Shown: positions 36,641-45,545, counted from the first letter of the stretch. The stretch: 64,000 nt of DNA from Candidatus Sulfidibacterium hydrothermale (GCF_020149915.1 NZ_CP083760.1:2046001-2110000), one strand, 5' to 3'. Program-made: numbers and translations. The notes: a model not told the origin generated them from the sequence alone.

Positions 36641-37516
36641 TTACAAAATATTTAACATTTGTTCTTTCATTTTTTCCAGTTCGTCTTTCATCAACACCAC
36701 AATTTTCTGCATATCCGCATCATTGGCTTTTGATCCGAGTGTGTTGATTTCACGACCCATTTCCTGTAAAACAAATCCTAGTTTTTTTCCGGCCACCTCT
36801 TCGCCGTCCATCACTTCCAAAAAGTAATTACAATGCTTTTTCAGGCGCACCTTTTCTTCTGTAACATCCAGTTTTTCTATATAATAGATCAATTCTTGCT
36901 CTAGTCTGTTCTTATCAAAATGAACATCGTTCAAATGTTCGTTCAGATTTTTTACGATACGTTCTTTGATACGTCCGATGCGTTTTTCTTCATAAGCATC
37001 TACTTTTTGCAACAACGACAAGATGGAAGCAATGCGCTGACGGAAATCTTTTTCCAACACACTTCCCTCCTGTTTTCTGAATTGATCAACCTGATTGACC
37101 GCTTCTTGCACCGCATCAAAAATTTGTGTCCATTCTTTCTCATCAGGTAAAATATCTTCCCAGGCAAATATTTCCGGAAACCGGGCTATAATGGCCAGAT
37201 AATCTTCCTTTTCTCCGGCTCCTACTTCAGATGCCAACGACTTCAATTCACGATAATAACGCAAAGCCACCGGTTTATTTAAAACAGGACCATCCTCTTT
37301 CTCAGCCTGTTCTCTTGATATGGAAAAATCGGCTTTTCCCCGTTTCAGTCCCTCACGCAGCAAATTTCTCAATGCAATTTCTTTTTCACGAAACGATTGG
37401 GGAAGGCGCATATTAAGGTCCAACTGTTTGCTGTTGAGTGTACGAATCTCAACGATAATTTTCTGATGCTGTACTACGGTGGTTGCTTTACCGTAACCTG
37501 TCATCGACCTGATCAT
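36641..37516 (-). CDS. yicC: YicC family protein (endoribonuclease family)
   Basis: A 291-residue member of the YicC family, some members of which act as endoribonucleases. The N-terminal MIRSMTGYGKA and middle LNSKQLDLNMRLP are diagnostic, and the C-terminal DUF1732 part has LGFVLQEMGREINTLGSKA. I start at the ATG at 37516. The reading frame is open for another 264 bases upstream, but the promoter box (37537-37544) and the canonical N terminus fix the start. It abuts gmk with no gap. Confidence 0.9.
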   Translation of the reverse strand: MIRSMTGYGKATTVVQHQKIIVEIRTLNSKQLDLNMRLPQSFREKEIALRNLLREGLKRGKADFSISREQAEKEDGPVLNKPVALRYYRELKSLASEVGAGEKEDYLAIIARFPEIFAWEDILPDEKEWTQIFDAVQEAVNQVDQFRKQEGSVLEKDFRQRIASILSLLQKVDAYEEKRIGRIKERIVKNLNEHLNDVHFDKNRLEQELIYYIEKLDVTEEKVRLKKHCNYFLEVMDGEEVAGKKLGFVLQEMGREINTLGSKANDADMQKIVVLMKDELEKMKEQMLNIL

Positions 37517-37536
37517 GATAAATCTTCTTTTAGCGG

Positions 37537-37544
37537 CAAAGATA
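37537..37544 (-). promoter_or_regulatory. -7 promoter box of yicC operon
   Basis: TATCTTTG on the minus strand, 20 bases before the yicC ATG. Confidence 0.6.
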
Positions 37545-37626
37545 AACGAATAACAGAAACTTTGCCAAGAGATCAGGATTTCCCCCAAAAAGCCTGAACG
37601 AAGAGTCTTTAGACTAAAAATAATTT

Positions 37627-37634
37627 TATCTTTG
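37627..37634 (+). promoter_or_regulatory. -7 promoter box of the TPR membrane protein
   Basis: TATCTTTG, 9 bases before the ATG at 37644. An AGTCT-TT-AGACT dyad lies just upstream at 37604-37615. Confidence 0.6.
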
Positions 37635-37643
37635 CAGTACAGG

Positions 37644-39065
37644 ATGAAAGGGAAAAGGCTCATCGGTTTCTTTTTACTGTCATTATCATGGAATTTGACA
37701 GCCTCGCCGGTTTTGGTTACCGACAGCTTAAAACAATTGGTCAATACCGCCACCGGAAAACAAAAAGTTTCGTTATACATTCAATTATCAGAAAATTACC
37801 GGAACACTTCCGTTTACGATTGCAAAACATATTACCAAAAAGCTTTGGACCTGGCAACCCGATTGAACGATAAAAACCTGACAGGATTAGCTAAAAAAAC
37901 GATGGGAGTCAGTTACTTTTATTGGGGCGATATGCCACATGCTTTCCAATACTTTAAAAAAGGATTACTTGACTACCGGGAAGCCGGGAACCTGAAAGGC
38001 CAATCGAACTGTTTAAATAATATAGGATTGGTATACGAAAGTCAGGCCCGTTTTGACAGTGCCGCATACTATTACAAAGCTTCCTGGCTTATTGAAAAAG
38101 AACTTGGAAATCTTGGCGGAGAAGCCACTTCGCTGATCAATATGGGAAATATTGAATACTACCGGAAAAATTATCATGATGCTTTAAAATTTTATTTTGA
38201 AGCACTGCAAAACTTTATCCGTTCAGATGATAAAAACGGTATTGCTATGGCTTACAACAGCATTGCCATCATTTATACTCAAATTGGAGAATATGATAAA
38301 GCCCTGATGTACCTGAATAAAGCCAGAGCAATTTATGCCATAACCGGCGATACCCGCAAGCTCTCACGGGTTTTGGATAATATAGCCGATATCTACAGCG
38401 ACCATCTGAAAGAATACAAAAAGGCAGAAGTGTTATATAACCGGGTTCTGCAAATGAAAGAAGAGCTGAATGACAAAGGAGGTATTGCATTGGTAAAATG
38501 TAATCTGGGCGTTTTGTACAGCCATATGGGATTACAAACCCAGGCTCTCTCGCTCTTTGATGAAAGCCAACGGCTTTATGAAGAAATCGGCGACAAGACC
38601 GGGCTGAGCATGGTAGCAATGAACAAAGGAAGAGCACTGCTTGAAATCAACGCTTTCAAAAAAGCATTGCCGGAGTTCAAAAAATGTTTAGCCATTGCCC
38701 ATGAAACCGGGTTAAAAGAATATGTTAACGGCAGTTACAAAGGACTTTTTAAATGTTACGCTGCACTGGGACAATTTGATCTTTTTAATAAGTATTATAA
38801 TCTTTTTGAACAAAACCGCGATACACTAACCCAAAAACTGGAAGAAAGCCGCATTGCCGAACTGGAAGCCCATTTTAAAATTGACTCTTTGCTTCAACAA
38901 CGAAAAGCACTGCTTCAGGAGAGCAAACGCAAAGAAACAAAACTGAAAACCTACACCCTTATCTCCATCGGACTGTTTCTTTTGCTGATTATCGTTTTAC
39001 TTGCTTTTTTCCTCTACCGGAAAGCCCGGAAAGAAGCATCAAAATACAACATTCCGCCAGAATAA
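37644..39065 (+). CDS. Exported TPR protein with C-terminal membrane anchor
   Basis: About 473 residues. A signal peptide (about 1-20) is followed by at least seven tetratricopeptide repeats up to about residue 370, for example QSNCLNNIGLVYESQARFDS and SLINMGNIEYYRKNYHDALK. A coiled coil lies at 385-430 and a transmembrane helix at about 437-457, then only a dozen charged cytoplasmic residues. This is the periplasmic half of a Bacteroidota TPR sensor kinase or LuxR-type sensor, but no output domain follows. I use ATG 37644; the TTG at 37632 lies inside the promoter box. It may be a sensor partner or a stand-alone scaffold. Confidence 0.75.
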   Translation: MKGKRLIGFFLLSLSWNLTASPVLVTDSLKQLVNTATGKQKVSLYIQLSENYRNTSVYDCKTYYQKALDLATRLNDKNLTGLAKKTMGVSYFYWGDMPHAFQYFKKGLLDYREAGNLKGQSNCLNNIGLVYESQARFDSAAYYYKASWLIEKELGNLGGEATSLINMGNIEYYRKNYHDALKFYFEALQNFIRSDDKNGIAMAYNSIAIIYTQIGEYDKALMYLNKARAIYAITGDTRKLSRVLDNIADIYSDHLKEYKKAEVLYNRVLQMKEELNDKGGIALVKCNLGVLYSHMGLQTQALSLFDESQRLYEEIGDKTGLSMVAMNKGRALLEINAFKKALPEFKKCLAIAHETGLKEYVNGSYKGLFKCYAALGQFDLFNKYYNLFEQNRDTLTQKLEESRIAELEAHFKIDSLLQQRKALLQESKRKETKLKTYTLISIGLFLLLIIVLLAFFLYRKARKEASKYNIPPE

Positions 39066-39122
39066 TCGAAGGATTTTCCGTCATACCATTTTAATTATTC
39101 GTATCTTCATGCCGAGAATTGC

Positions 39123-40220
39123 ATGTTATTTCATTCTACAACAAAAATGGAAAAAACCTCTCGTTTTCAATTGTTTTCCGACCCGTGGAAATTTTACGAC
39201 AAAATGCTGGATGACATTGCCAAAGCGAAAAAATACGTCTATCTCGAAACTTTTCGCTTGGGGAATGATGTGATTGGCGAACGTTTCCGCGATAAGCTTA
39301 CCGAAGCGGCAAAAAAAGGGGTGAAAATTAAACTGCTTATTGACTATTGGGGTGGCGCCGGTGTTCGAAACGGTTTTTTTTCTTCGCTGATCCGGGCCGG
39401 CGGAGAGGTCCGTTTTTTTAAGAAAATAAAATACAATTTCGACTTTTTTACCCGGAGTCATCGCCGCAATCACCGGAAATTATTACTCATTGATGACAAA
39501 ATCAGCTACATCGGATCATCCAACATCACCGGTTATAACCTAAACTGGCGCGAATCCGTTCTGAGAATGGAACACAGCATAACAGAAGTGCTGAAAAAAC
39601 TTTTTTTGCAAGACTACAAAATTTACAACCGATACATCTTCAGTAAAGCTTACTACACCCGTCCCGTACATTACGGAGACTTTGAGATTGTCAGAGATGT
39701 GCCCTTAATTACCCGAAAAAAAATCAATAATAAATTTATTGAACTAATTAAAAAAGCCCAATCCACCATAGAAATTGAAACCCCCTACTTTCTTCCCGGT
39801 TTTTTATTGCGCAAAAACCTGATGGATGCTGCTGCCCGCGGGGTCAAGATACATATTTATCTTCCTAAAAAATCAGATGTCAGTTTGGTTGATATTTTAC
39901 GAAATAAATATTTAGGCCCCTTATCAAAAAAGGGCATTCAGTTTCTTTTTTACGAACCCAATAATTTACACGCCAAACTTTTTTTGGTAGATAAAAAACA
40001 TTTTGCCATCGGATCGTGTAATTTCGATTACAGGAGTTTCCGGTATATGTTTGAAATCATGTTGTTTGGAAAGCAAAAAATGATCAGCCGGCAGGTGGCA
40101 CAGCATGTATCCGAAACAGCACAAAACACCATTCCCTTTATTTACGAACAATGGAAAAACCGGCCCCCTATCGATAAATTCTTCGAATGGTTACTTCTGC
40201 CCTTCCGGCATTTGCTCTAA
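39123..40220 (+). CDS. Phospholipase D-family protein, cardiolipin synthase-like
   Basis: A 365-residue protein with both HKD motifs: HRKLLLID followed by IGSSNI, and HAKLFLVD followed by IGSCNFDYRS. These two half-sites form the PLD active site that transfers phosphatidyl groups, as in cardiolipin synthase. It lacks the N-terminal transmembrane helices of ClsA and resembles shorter ClsB-like enzymes. The start could also be the ATG at 39147 (MEKTSRFQLF), which gives a more natural N terminus. It stands alone between the TPR gene and rocD. Substrate assignment rests on motif pattern only. Confidence 0.82.
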   Translation: MLFHSTTKMEKTSRFQLFSDPWKFYDKMLDDIAKAKKYVYLETFRLGNDVIGERFRDKLTEAAKKGVKIKLLIDYWGGAGVRNGFFSSLIRAGGEVRFFKKIKYNFDFFTRSHRRNHRKLLLIDDKISYIGSSNITGYNLNWRESVLRMEHSITEVLKKLFLQDYKIYNRYIFSKAYYTRPVHYGDFEIVRDVPLITRKKINNKFIELIKKAQSTIEIETPYFLPGFLLRKNLMDAAARGVKIHIYLPKKSDVSLVDILRNKYLGPLSKKGIQFLFYEPNNLHAKLFLVDKKHFAIGSCNFDYRSFRYMFEIMLFGKQKMISRQVAQHVSETAQNTIPFIYEQWKNRPPIDKFFEWLLLPFRHLL

Positions 40221-40295
40221 AAAAGCGAAAAAAAATCTTTTTACGTAAAACCCTGAATTTCCTCCGGGGCTCATCCATCATTCGGCAAATAAGCC

Positions 40296-40303
40296 TACCT
40301 TTG
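40296..40303 (+). promoter_or_regulatory. -7 promoter box of rocD
   Basis: TACCTTTG, 55 bases before the rocD ATG. Confidence 0.5.
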
Positions 40304-40358
40304 TAACCGGAAAAGCAAAGGTAAACAACAGAACAAATCATCATTAAATATTATCAAT

Positions 40359-41588
40359 ATGTCAGAGAAAATCACTTCAAAACAGGCCATTGCACTGGAA
40401 GATCAATACGGAGCCCACAATTACCATCCTTTGCCGGTAGTTTTGTCACGCGGAAAAGGATGTCGTGTATGGGATGTGGAAGGAAAAGAATATTTTGATT
40501 TCCTTTCCGCTTATTCAGCAGTGAATCAAGGACATTGTCACCCTAAAATTGTCGGAGCCCTTACCGAACAGGCACAGAAGCTCACCCTTACTTCACGTGC
40601 TTTTTACAACGATGCTTTAGGTGTTTACGAAAAATATATCACCGAATATTTCGGATACGATAAAGTACTCCCCATGAACTCGGGCGCCGAAGGCGATGAA
40701 ACGGCTTTGAAACTGTGCCGCAAATGGGCTTATACCAAAAAAGGAATTCCGGAGAACGAAGCCAAAATCATTGTTTGTGCCAACAACTTTCACGGCCGGA
40801 CAATTACCATCATTTCCATGTCTACCGACCCGGATGCCAAAAACGATTTTGGTCCGTATACACCAGGATTCATCACCATTCCGTACAACGACCTCCCAGC
40901 ACTGGAAAAAGCATTGGAAGATCCCAATGTAGCCGGTTTTTTAGTTGAACCTATTCAGGGCGAAGCCGGAGTAATGGTTCCGGACGAAGGTTACCTGAAA
41001 AAAGCTTACGAATTGTGTAAAGCCAAAAACGTTCTGTTTATTGCCGATGAGGTACAAACCGGTATTGCCCGCACAGGAAAATTACTGGCTTGTGACCATG
41101 AAGGAGTCCGCCCGGATGTTCTGATCCTCGGAAAAGCCCTCTCCGGAGGCGTATATCCCATTTCAGCTGTTTTGGCTGATGACGATATTATGCTGACAAT
41201 CAAACCGGGAGAACATGGTTCTACCTTTGGAGGCAATCCGGTTGCTGCCCGCGTAGCTATTGCTGCATTGGAAGTAGTAAAAGAAGAAAAACTGGCCGAA
41301 AGAGCCGAAAGACTAGGGAAAATTTTCCGGGATGAAATGAGCCGCTTTGCAGAAACATCCGATATGGTTTCCATTGTTCGTGGAAAAGGATTGTTAAACG
41401 CCGTGGTCATTCAACCCAAAAACGGAAAAACCGCCTGGGATGTTTGCCTGAAAATGGCAGAAAACGGATTACTGGCCAAACCCACTCACGACCATATCAT
41501 CCGGTTTGCTCCCCCATTGGTTATTTCAGAAGAAGAGTTGAAACAAGCCATCGAAATCATTCAAAAGTCTATTCGATTGTTTGAATAA
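40359..41588 (+). CDS. rocD: Ornithine aminotransferase
   Basis: PLP enzyme of class III that converts ornithine and 2-oxoglutarate to glutamate semialdehyde and glutamate. The 409-residue protein has the PLP lysine Lys259 in [13 protein letters not shown], the cofactor-aspartate in [14 protein letters not shown] (Asp230), and [13 protein letters not shown] (108-120). The N-terminal [15 protein letters not shown] is characteristic of ornithine--oxo-acid transaminases rather than ArgD. It links the arginine pathway genes at the start of the window to proline and glutamate metabolism. It is monocistronic. Confidence 0.92.
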   Translation: MSEKITSKQAIALEDQYGAHNYHPLPVVLSRGKGCRVWDVEGKEYFDFLSAYSAVNQGHCHPKIVGALTEQAQKLTLTSRAFYNDALGVYEKYITEYFGYDKVLPMNSGAEGDETALKLCRKWAYTKKGIPENEAKIIVCANNFHGRTITIISMSTDPDAKNDFGPYTPGFITIPYNDLPALEKALEDPNVAGFLVEPIQGEAGVMVPDEGYLKKAYELCKAKNVLFIADEVQTGIARTGKLLACDHEGVRPDVLILGKALSGGVYPISAVLADDDIMLTIKPGEHGSTFGGNPVAARVAIAALEVVKEEKLAERAERLGKIFRDEMSRFAETSDMVSIVRGKGLLNAVVIQPKNGKTAWDVCLKMAENGLLAKPTHDHIIRFAPPLVISEEELKQAIEIIQKSIRLFE

Positions 41589-41616
41589 TCGGTCACTGAT
41601 TCATTCAAACGGTGTT

Positions 41617-41733
41617 AAATAAAATAAGAGAGCTTCTGCCGGGCGGCAGAAGCTCTCTTCACATTAACCTACCCCCATGACGGGGGAAAACCCAAAAAAT
41701 TAACCTGTAATTAAGTTTAAAACTTAAATCACG
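41617..41733 (-). ncRNA. Candidate small RNA with own promoter and terminator
   Basis: This accounts for most of the 348-base gap 41589-41936. On the minus strand a TATCTTTG box (41737-41744) would start a transcript near 41733. It would contain an AT-rich hairpin (TTAAGTTT/AAACTTAA, 41711-41727), a CCCCC/GGGGG hairpin (41672-41686) and a 14-bp GC-rich stem with 4-base loop (41627-41658). A T-rich tract follows (41626-41616). The same GC stem has no T tract on the plus strand, so it is not a good rocD terminator. I see no open reading frame inside. Not matched to a named RNA family. Confidence 0.55.
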
Positions 41734-41736
41734 CCA

Positions 41737-41744
41737 CAAAGATA
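41737..41744 (-). promoter_or_regulatory. -7 promoter box of the candidate small RNA
   Basis: TATCTTTG on the minus strand, with TTTAG 19 bases further upstream as a weak -33 element. No protein gene on this strand uses it. Confidence 0.55.
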
Positions 41745-41822
41745 ATTGTTATTTTAATACAATCTAAATAAATTTAAAAAATTTATTTTCTTTTTCTTCA
41801 TATTTTTTCGATACAGAATGTT

Positions 41823-41830
41823 TACCTTTG
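41823..41830 (+). promoter_or_regulatory. -7 promoter box of the exported protein gene
   Basis: TACCTTTG, 106 bases before the ATG at 41937, so this gene would have a long leader. Apart from this box and the candidate small RNA, I see nothing in the 41745-41936 stretch. Confidence 0.45.
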
Positions 41831-41936
41831 TAAAGGCTAAGAGAAATAGCCCAATCTGTCATACCAAAACCGGGATATATACCGTTCTTAAAAAAGTATT
41901 TCATTTTGATATTCAAATTTAATTAAACCGAAAATT

Positions 41937-42626
41937 ATGCAAAAATACATTCTGGTTGCTTTTTTTGCCCTGCTTACTTTTAAAGCCTTTTCACAAGATG
42001 TCCCTGTAATGGAAGCCGTTGATGATACGTGGCGTTTTCAGGAAATGAAAAATGGTAGAAATTTCATTGCCCCTAAAGCCATTGCAGGCAATCCGTACAT
42101 CGAAAAAGATTTTAAAAAAGGGGAATTAGAAAGTAAAGAAAACTTGCATTTTCCTCCGATGTGGTTGCGTTATAACGCTTACACTGACAATATAGAGTGC
42201 AAAACAGCCGATGGAAAAATCTACGCACTGAAAGACCAATTTAAAATTTCTGCATACAAAATGGGGGATACCACTTTTATTTACACGCCCTATTTCCAGA
42301 AGAAAAATAAAGTAAACTCGGGCTATTTCCAGGTATTGGTTCCCGGAAAAGTCAGCGGATTAATCCGGTACAAAGTTTATTTGATACCAGCAACACCAGA
42401 AAAGCCTTATACCCCGGCGAAACCGGAACATTTTTCAGAAATCAGCAAGACTTTTTATATTAAAATCGGCCAGAAACCGGCTACCCCTATAACCACTGAT
42501 AAAAGTTTGCTGAAACAATTTCCGAATCATCAGAAACAATTAAAATCTTTTCTGAAGAAAGAAAAAATCCATTTACAAAAGCAGGAAGACTTTGCCAAAG
42601 TAGTACGCTACTTAAATACCCTTTAG
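41937..42626 (+). CDS. Exported protein of unknown function
   Basis: A 229-residue protein with a signal peptide (about 1-20, LVAFFALLTFKAFSQ with cut after Ser-Gln-like residues). The mature part is lysine-rich, about 15 percent Lys. It contains a proline stretch IPATPEKPYTPAKPEH near residue 155 and ends with a charged C-terminal helix. I do not recognise a domain. It is alone in its transcription unit between rocD and ndk. Probably periplasmic. Confidence 0.6.
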   Translation: MQKYILVAFFALLTFKAFSQDVPVMEAVDDTWRFQEMKNGRNFIAPKAIAGNPYIEKDFKKGELESKENLHFPPMWLRYNAYTDNIECKTADGKIYALKDQFKISAYKMGDTTFIYTPYFQKKNKVNSGYFQVLVPGKVSGLIRYKVYLIPATPEKPYTPAKPEHFSEISKTFYIKIGQKPATPITTDKSLLKQFPNHQKQLKSFLKKEKIHLQKQEDFAKVVRYLNTL

Positions 42627-42728
42627 TAAAATAATCGTTTTCAGTCCATAAGATCAAACAGTTATCCAAGGTAATTTTTGTAAATCAGTCACTCAAACAT
42701 ATTTTCTTTACCGAAAAACAAAAAGGAT

Positions 42729-42736
42729 TACCTTTG
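42729..42736 (+). promoter_or_regulatory. -7 promoter box of ndk
   Basis: TACCTTTG, 28 bases before the ATG; TTTA lies 18 bases upstream of the box. Confidence 0.55.
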
Positions 42737-42764
42737 CCCCGATTTTAAATTAAACAGTTGAACA

Positions 42765-43184
42765 ATGAGTGGAAATATCACCTTTACCATGATTAAACCC
42801 AAGGCCATGGAAAACGGCCATATGGGAGACATTCTGGCAAAAATTATTGAAGGCGGATTCAAAGTTAAAGCTATGAAACTGACCCGCTTAACCAAGGAAG
42901 AAGCCAAAGTTTTTTATGCCGTACACAAAGAACGTCCTTTTTATGACGGATTAACCGATTTCATGTCGTCCGGTCCTATTGTGGCTGCTGTACTGGAAAA
43001 AGAAAATGCTGTACAAGCCTATCGTGATTACATTGGGGCTACCAATCCGGCAGAAGCGGCAGAAGGAACTATCCGTGCTTTGTATGGAACCAATATCGAA
43101 GCCAATGCGGTTCATGGCTCTGACAGCGATGAAAACGCACAAATTGAAGCCGGATTTTTCTTTTCAAAGAGAGATTGGGTATAA
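42765..43184 (+). CDS. ndk: Nucleoside diphosphate kinase
   Basis: Housekeeping kinase that equalises nucleoside triphosphate pools. The 139-residue product has the active-site histidine His117 in [12 protein letters not shown], the phosphohistidine motif of the family, with KPKAM near the N terminus. Normal length. It is monocistronic and ends at a terminator shared with the convergent XRE regulator. Confidence 0.96.
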   Translation: MSGNITFTMIKPKAMENGHMGDILAKIIEGGFKVKAMKLTRLTKEEAKVFYAVHKERPFYDGLTDFMSSGPIVAAVLEKENAVQAYRDYIGATNPAEAAEGTIRALYGTNIEANAVHGSDSDENAQIEAGFFFSKRDWV

Positions 43185-43205
43185 ACAATAACCGAAAAGC
43201 AATAA

Positions 43206-43232
43206 AAAGCCTGTATTTTGAATACGGGCTTT
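43206..43232. terminator. Bidirectional terminator between ndk and XRE gene
   Basis: A 12-bp stem AAAGCCTGTATT/AATACGGGCTTT (one G-T) with a 3-base loop and flanking A and T tracts. Confidence 0.88.
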
Positions 43233-43241
43233 TTTTATACC

Positions 43242-43703
43242 CTATTTTTTCCGGGGACGATAATCGCGGAAAGTCTGATCCGGGTAAAAAATCACAATCC
43301 GCTCCGCCTGATCAGCTAAAGTAGCAAATTGAACTGCCTGATCCTGAACATCTTCACGCCCACCCGGTTTTTCCTGCGTTGCGGGCGGGCTATTTCCTAA
43401 GTTTCCTGTCTTTTCTGCTTCATTCCGGAATTCCGATTCCTGAAAAGAGAAAGACGGTTGTTTTTCAACCGAATCTTCTTTCTCAACCGAATCAGAAACA
43501 AACATCTCACCTTTTCCGAGCAGCAACCAATCCAAACGTATTTCCGGAAAACGTTTTTTTATACGAAGAACAAAATCAAGACTCGGCTTATTTCGGCCCG
43601 ACAAAACATGAGAAAGGGCAGAACGCTGCATACCTATTGCATCCGAAAACTGCGCCGGCTTCATTTGATAATGGTCCATAATCATTTTTATCCGGGAAAT
43701 CAT
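43242..43703 (-). CDS. XRE-family helix-turn-helix regulator
   Basis: A 153-residue DNA-binding protein. The HTH_3 domain covers about residues 1-65: FSDAIGMQRSALSHVLSGR is the helix-turn-helix and NKPSLDFVLRIKKRFP the following helix. A poorly ordered middle (about 70-125) is rich in Glu, Gln, Pro and Ser. The C terminus ends VIFYPDQTFRDYRPRKK, possibly a dimerisation or effector part. A TTACA-N2-TGTAA dyad overlaps its own -7 box, so autoregulation is likely. Target genes besides itself may be the DUF2851 gene across the long spacer. Confidence 0.82.
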   Translation of the reverse strand: MISRIKMIMDHYQMKPAQFSDAIGMQRSALSHVLSGRNKPSLDFVLRIKKRFPEIRLDWLLLGKGEMFVSDSVEKEDSVEKQPSFSFQESEFRNEAEKTGNLGNSPPATQEKPGGREDVQDQAVQFATLADQAERIVIFYPDQTFRDYRPRKK

Positions 43704-44244
43704 AGCACAAAATTTATTTACAAATGTAACCGTTTTTTGGCAATTAATGATACAAAAGTGTAAATTTCCATTAGTGTACTTTTGTAAACACTACATTTAT
43801 TAAAGTAAATTATATAATCCGTTTATTATTCAATTGATTTATAATAGTTTAATCAATATCATTAACATTCTGAAAATCAGTTATTCTTTTTTGTAATTAT
43901 CTGAATAATTTTTTATATTATAACCTTTATACATCTGGTTTTTAATGTTTTAAATGGAATACGCAAAAATTATTTCAAAGCTATTTACATCTGTAACCAA
44001 CAATAAACGAATAACGTCCTATTAACGCCTGTATATTAATCTATTATGATATAATCTTTATTCTGCCTGTTAGATGTTCTTTTTGCGATTTACATTTGTA
44101 AACTACAAATTTTCCATCTTCCGGAAATTAAAAATTAACTTTTGTAAATAAATTTATCCCTTCAAAGCGCTATCAATTTACAATGTTCCCCCTACTCTGC
44201 TCTGGACAAATTTATTTAACTTAGTCCTGTGAAAATTTACCCCG
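43704..44244. other. AT-rich intergenic region with repeated TTTACA/TGTAAA dyads
   Basis: A 541-base spacer with no reading frame I believe. It holds five or six copies of a TTTGTAA-type word. Three are dyads of the form TTACA-N2-TGTAA, at 43718-43729, 43985-43996 and 44089-44102 (the last perfect with six-base arms). Related copies occur at 43751-43764, 43774-43791 and 44135-44149. Several copies contain a TAnnTTTG promoter box inside the dyad. It probably acts as a regulatory region for the XRE gene and perhaps for the plus-strand gene downstream. Confidence 0.6.
43721..43728 (-). promoter_or_regulatory. -7 box of the XRE gene inside an operator-like dyad
   Basis: TACATTTG on the minus strand, 17 bases before the XRE ATG, lies entirely inside the dyad 43718-43729. 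Confidence 0.6.
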
Positions 44245-45516
44245 ATGAATGAAGAATTTCTTTATTATCTGTGGCAATACCATTTTCAGGGAAAATGCCT
44301 TAACGGAACACAAAACGAAACCTTTTGCATTCTTCACCCCGGTCAACGGAATACTAACAGCGGCCCTGATTTTTTCAACGCCCGGATAAAAATAGGCACT
44401 ACATTGTGGGCCGGAAACGTAGAAATTCATGTCCGGTCGTCTGACTGGTACAAACACGGGCATCAGCACGATCATCAATACGATAATGTAATTTTACATG
44501 TGGTGTATACGGATGACCATCCGGTTGTCCGCCGTAATGGAGAACGCCTCCCGACCCTTGTTTTGAAGGAAAAATTCGATGAAAAACTATTTCATACCTA
44601 TCGCAACTTTTTGGCTTCAAAACGCTGGATTCCTTGCGAAAACCTGATTACCCGAGCAGGACATTTCCACATAACAAACTGGCTGTACCGCTTGGCTATT
44701 GAGCGCTTGGAAAGAAAGGCCCGGGAAATGGAAAGGCTATTGGCATCCGAAAAAAACGATTTCCGCGAAATGTTTTATCAAAAATTATTAGAAAATTACG
44801 GGTTTCAAATTAATAATCAGGCTTTTGCACAACTTGCGCGCCGTCTGCCTTATTCTGTTCTTGCCAAGCACAAAAACCATCTCCTACAAATTGAAGCCTT
44901 ATTGTTCGGACAAGCCGGGATGCTTAATCAGCCTTTTTCCGATAATTATCCGCACCAGTTACAACAAGAGTATCGTTTCTTATCTAAAAAATACAATTTA
45001 ACCGCTTTAGATCCGGGCATTTGGCGATTTATGCGTACGCATCCATCCAATTTCCCCACCCTGCGGATAGCCCAATTTGCCGGTCTTTTTTACCGTTCAA
45101 CCTCTTTGCTGCAAAAAATGCTCGAAAGCAAACAACTAACCGATGTAATCAATCTGTTACAAACACAAGCTTCCGTTTACTGGAAAACCCATTATCAGTG
45201 GGAAAAGTCATCTCCTCTCCATTCCACAAAAATGGGCAAAACATCTATTTTCATTCTCTTAATCAATACCATTATCCCTTTTCTTTTTGTTTACAGCCGG
45301 CAAATGGAACAACCAGAATTGTCGGAAAAAGCATTGAACTGGCTGGCACAACTTCCGGCAGAAAAGAATCGCATTACCCGTCATTTTTCGGCTTTGGGCT
45401 TAATCCCCGACAATGCTTTGCAAAGCCAGGCGCTTCTGCGCCTAAAAAAATATTACTGCAATCCTAAACAGTGCTTACATTGCAGCATCGGACATCAACT
45501 GCTAAAATCGCTTTAA
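44245..45516 (+). CDS. DUF2851 family protein
   Basis: A 423-residue protein of the DUF2851 family, common in Bacteroidota. The conserved N-terminal half includes LNTNSGPDFFNARIKIG-type sequence (QRNTNSGPDFFNARIKIG at about 34-51), WAGNVEIHVRSSDWYKHGH and YDNVILHVVYTDDH. The second half is helical and ends with a cysteine pair KQCLHC near the C terminus. The fold and function are not known to me. The FNAR-WAGNVEIH-SDW pattern resembles a beta-sheet nuclease-like core, but this is only an impression. It may be controlled from the dyad-rich spacer upstream. Confidence 0.78.
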   Translation: MNEEFLYYLWQYHFQGKCLNGTQNETFCILHPGQRNTNSGPDFFNARIKIGTTLWAGNVEIHVRSSDWYKHGHQHDHQYDNVILHVVYTDDHPVVRRNGERLPTLVLKEKFDEKLFHTYRNFLASKRWIPCENLITRAGHFHITNWLYRLAIERLERKAREMERLLASEKNDFREMFYQKLLENYGFQINNQAFAQLARRLPYSVLAKHKNHLLQIEALLFGQAGMLNQPFSDNYPHQLQQEYRFLSKKYNLTALDPGIWRFMRTHPSNFPTLRIAQFAGLFYRSTSLLQKMLESKQLTDVINLLQTQASVYWKTHYQWEKSSPLHSTKMGKTSIFILLINTIIPFLFVYSRQMEQPELSEKALNWLAQLPAEKNRITRHFSALGLIPDNALQSQALLRLKKYYCNPKQCLHCSIGHQLLKSL

Positions 45517-45545
45517 AAGCCTTCATTTTTTCTATTGGAAATCAT

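Noticed and set aside
37604-37615. AGTCT-TT-AGACT dyad upstream of the TPR membrane protein
   Set aside because: Only five-base arms and a single copy; could be chance, so I mention it only with the promoter entry.
36641-37780. Extended 379-residue reading of the YicC frame
   Set aside because: The extra 88 residues precede the canonical MIRSMTGYG start and cross the promoter box at 37537-37544.
41627-41658. GC-rich hairpin as a terminator of rocD
   Set aside because: No T tract follows on the plus strand; the T-rich side is on the minus strand, so I assign it to the candidate small RNA.
42661-42672. DnaA-box-like TTATCCAAG near ndk
   Set aside because: A single imperfect match without other boxes or an AT-rich unwinding region pattern; not an origin.
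45021-45467. 148-codon frame inside DUF2851
   Set aside because: Same strand, other frame; the DUF2851 reading is conserved and complete across the region.
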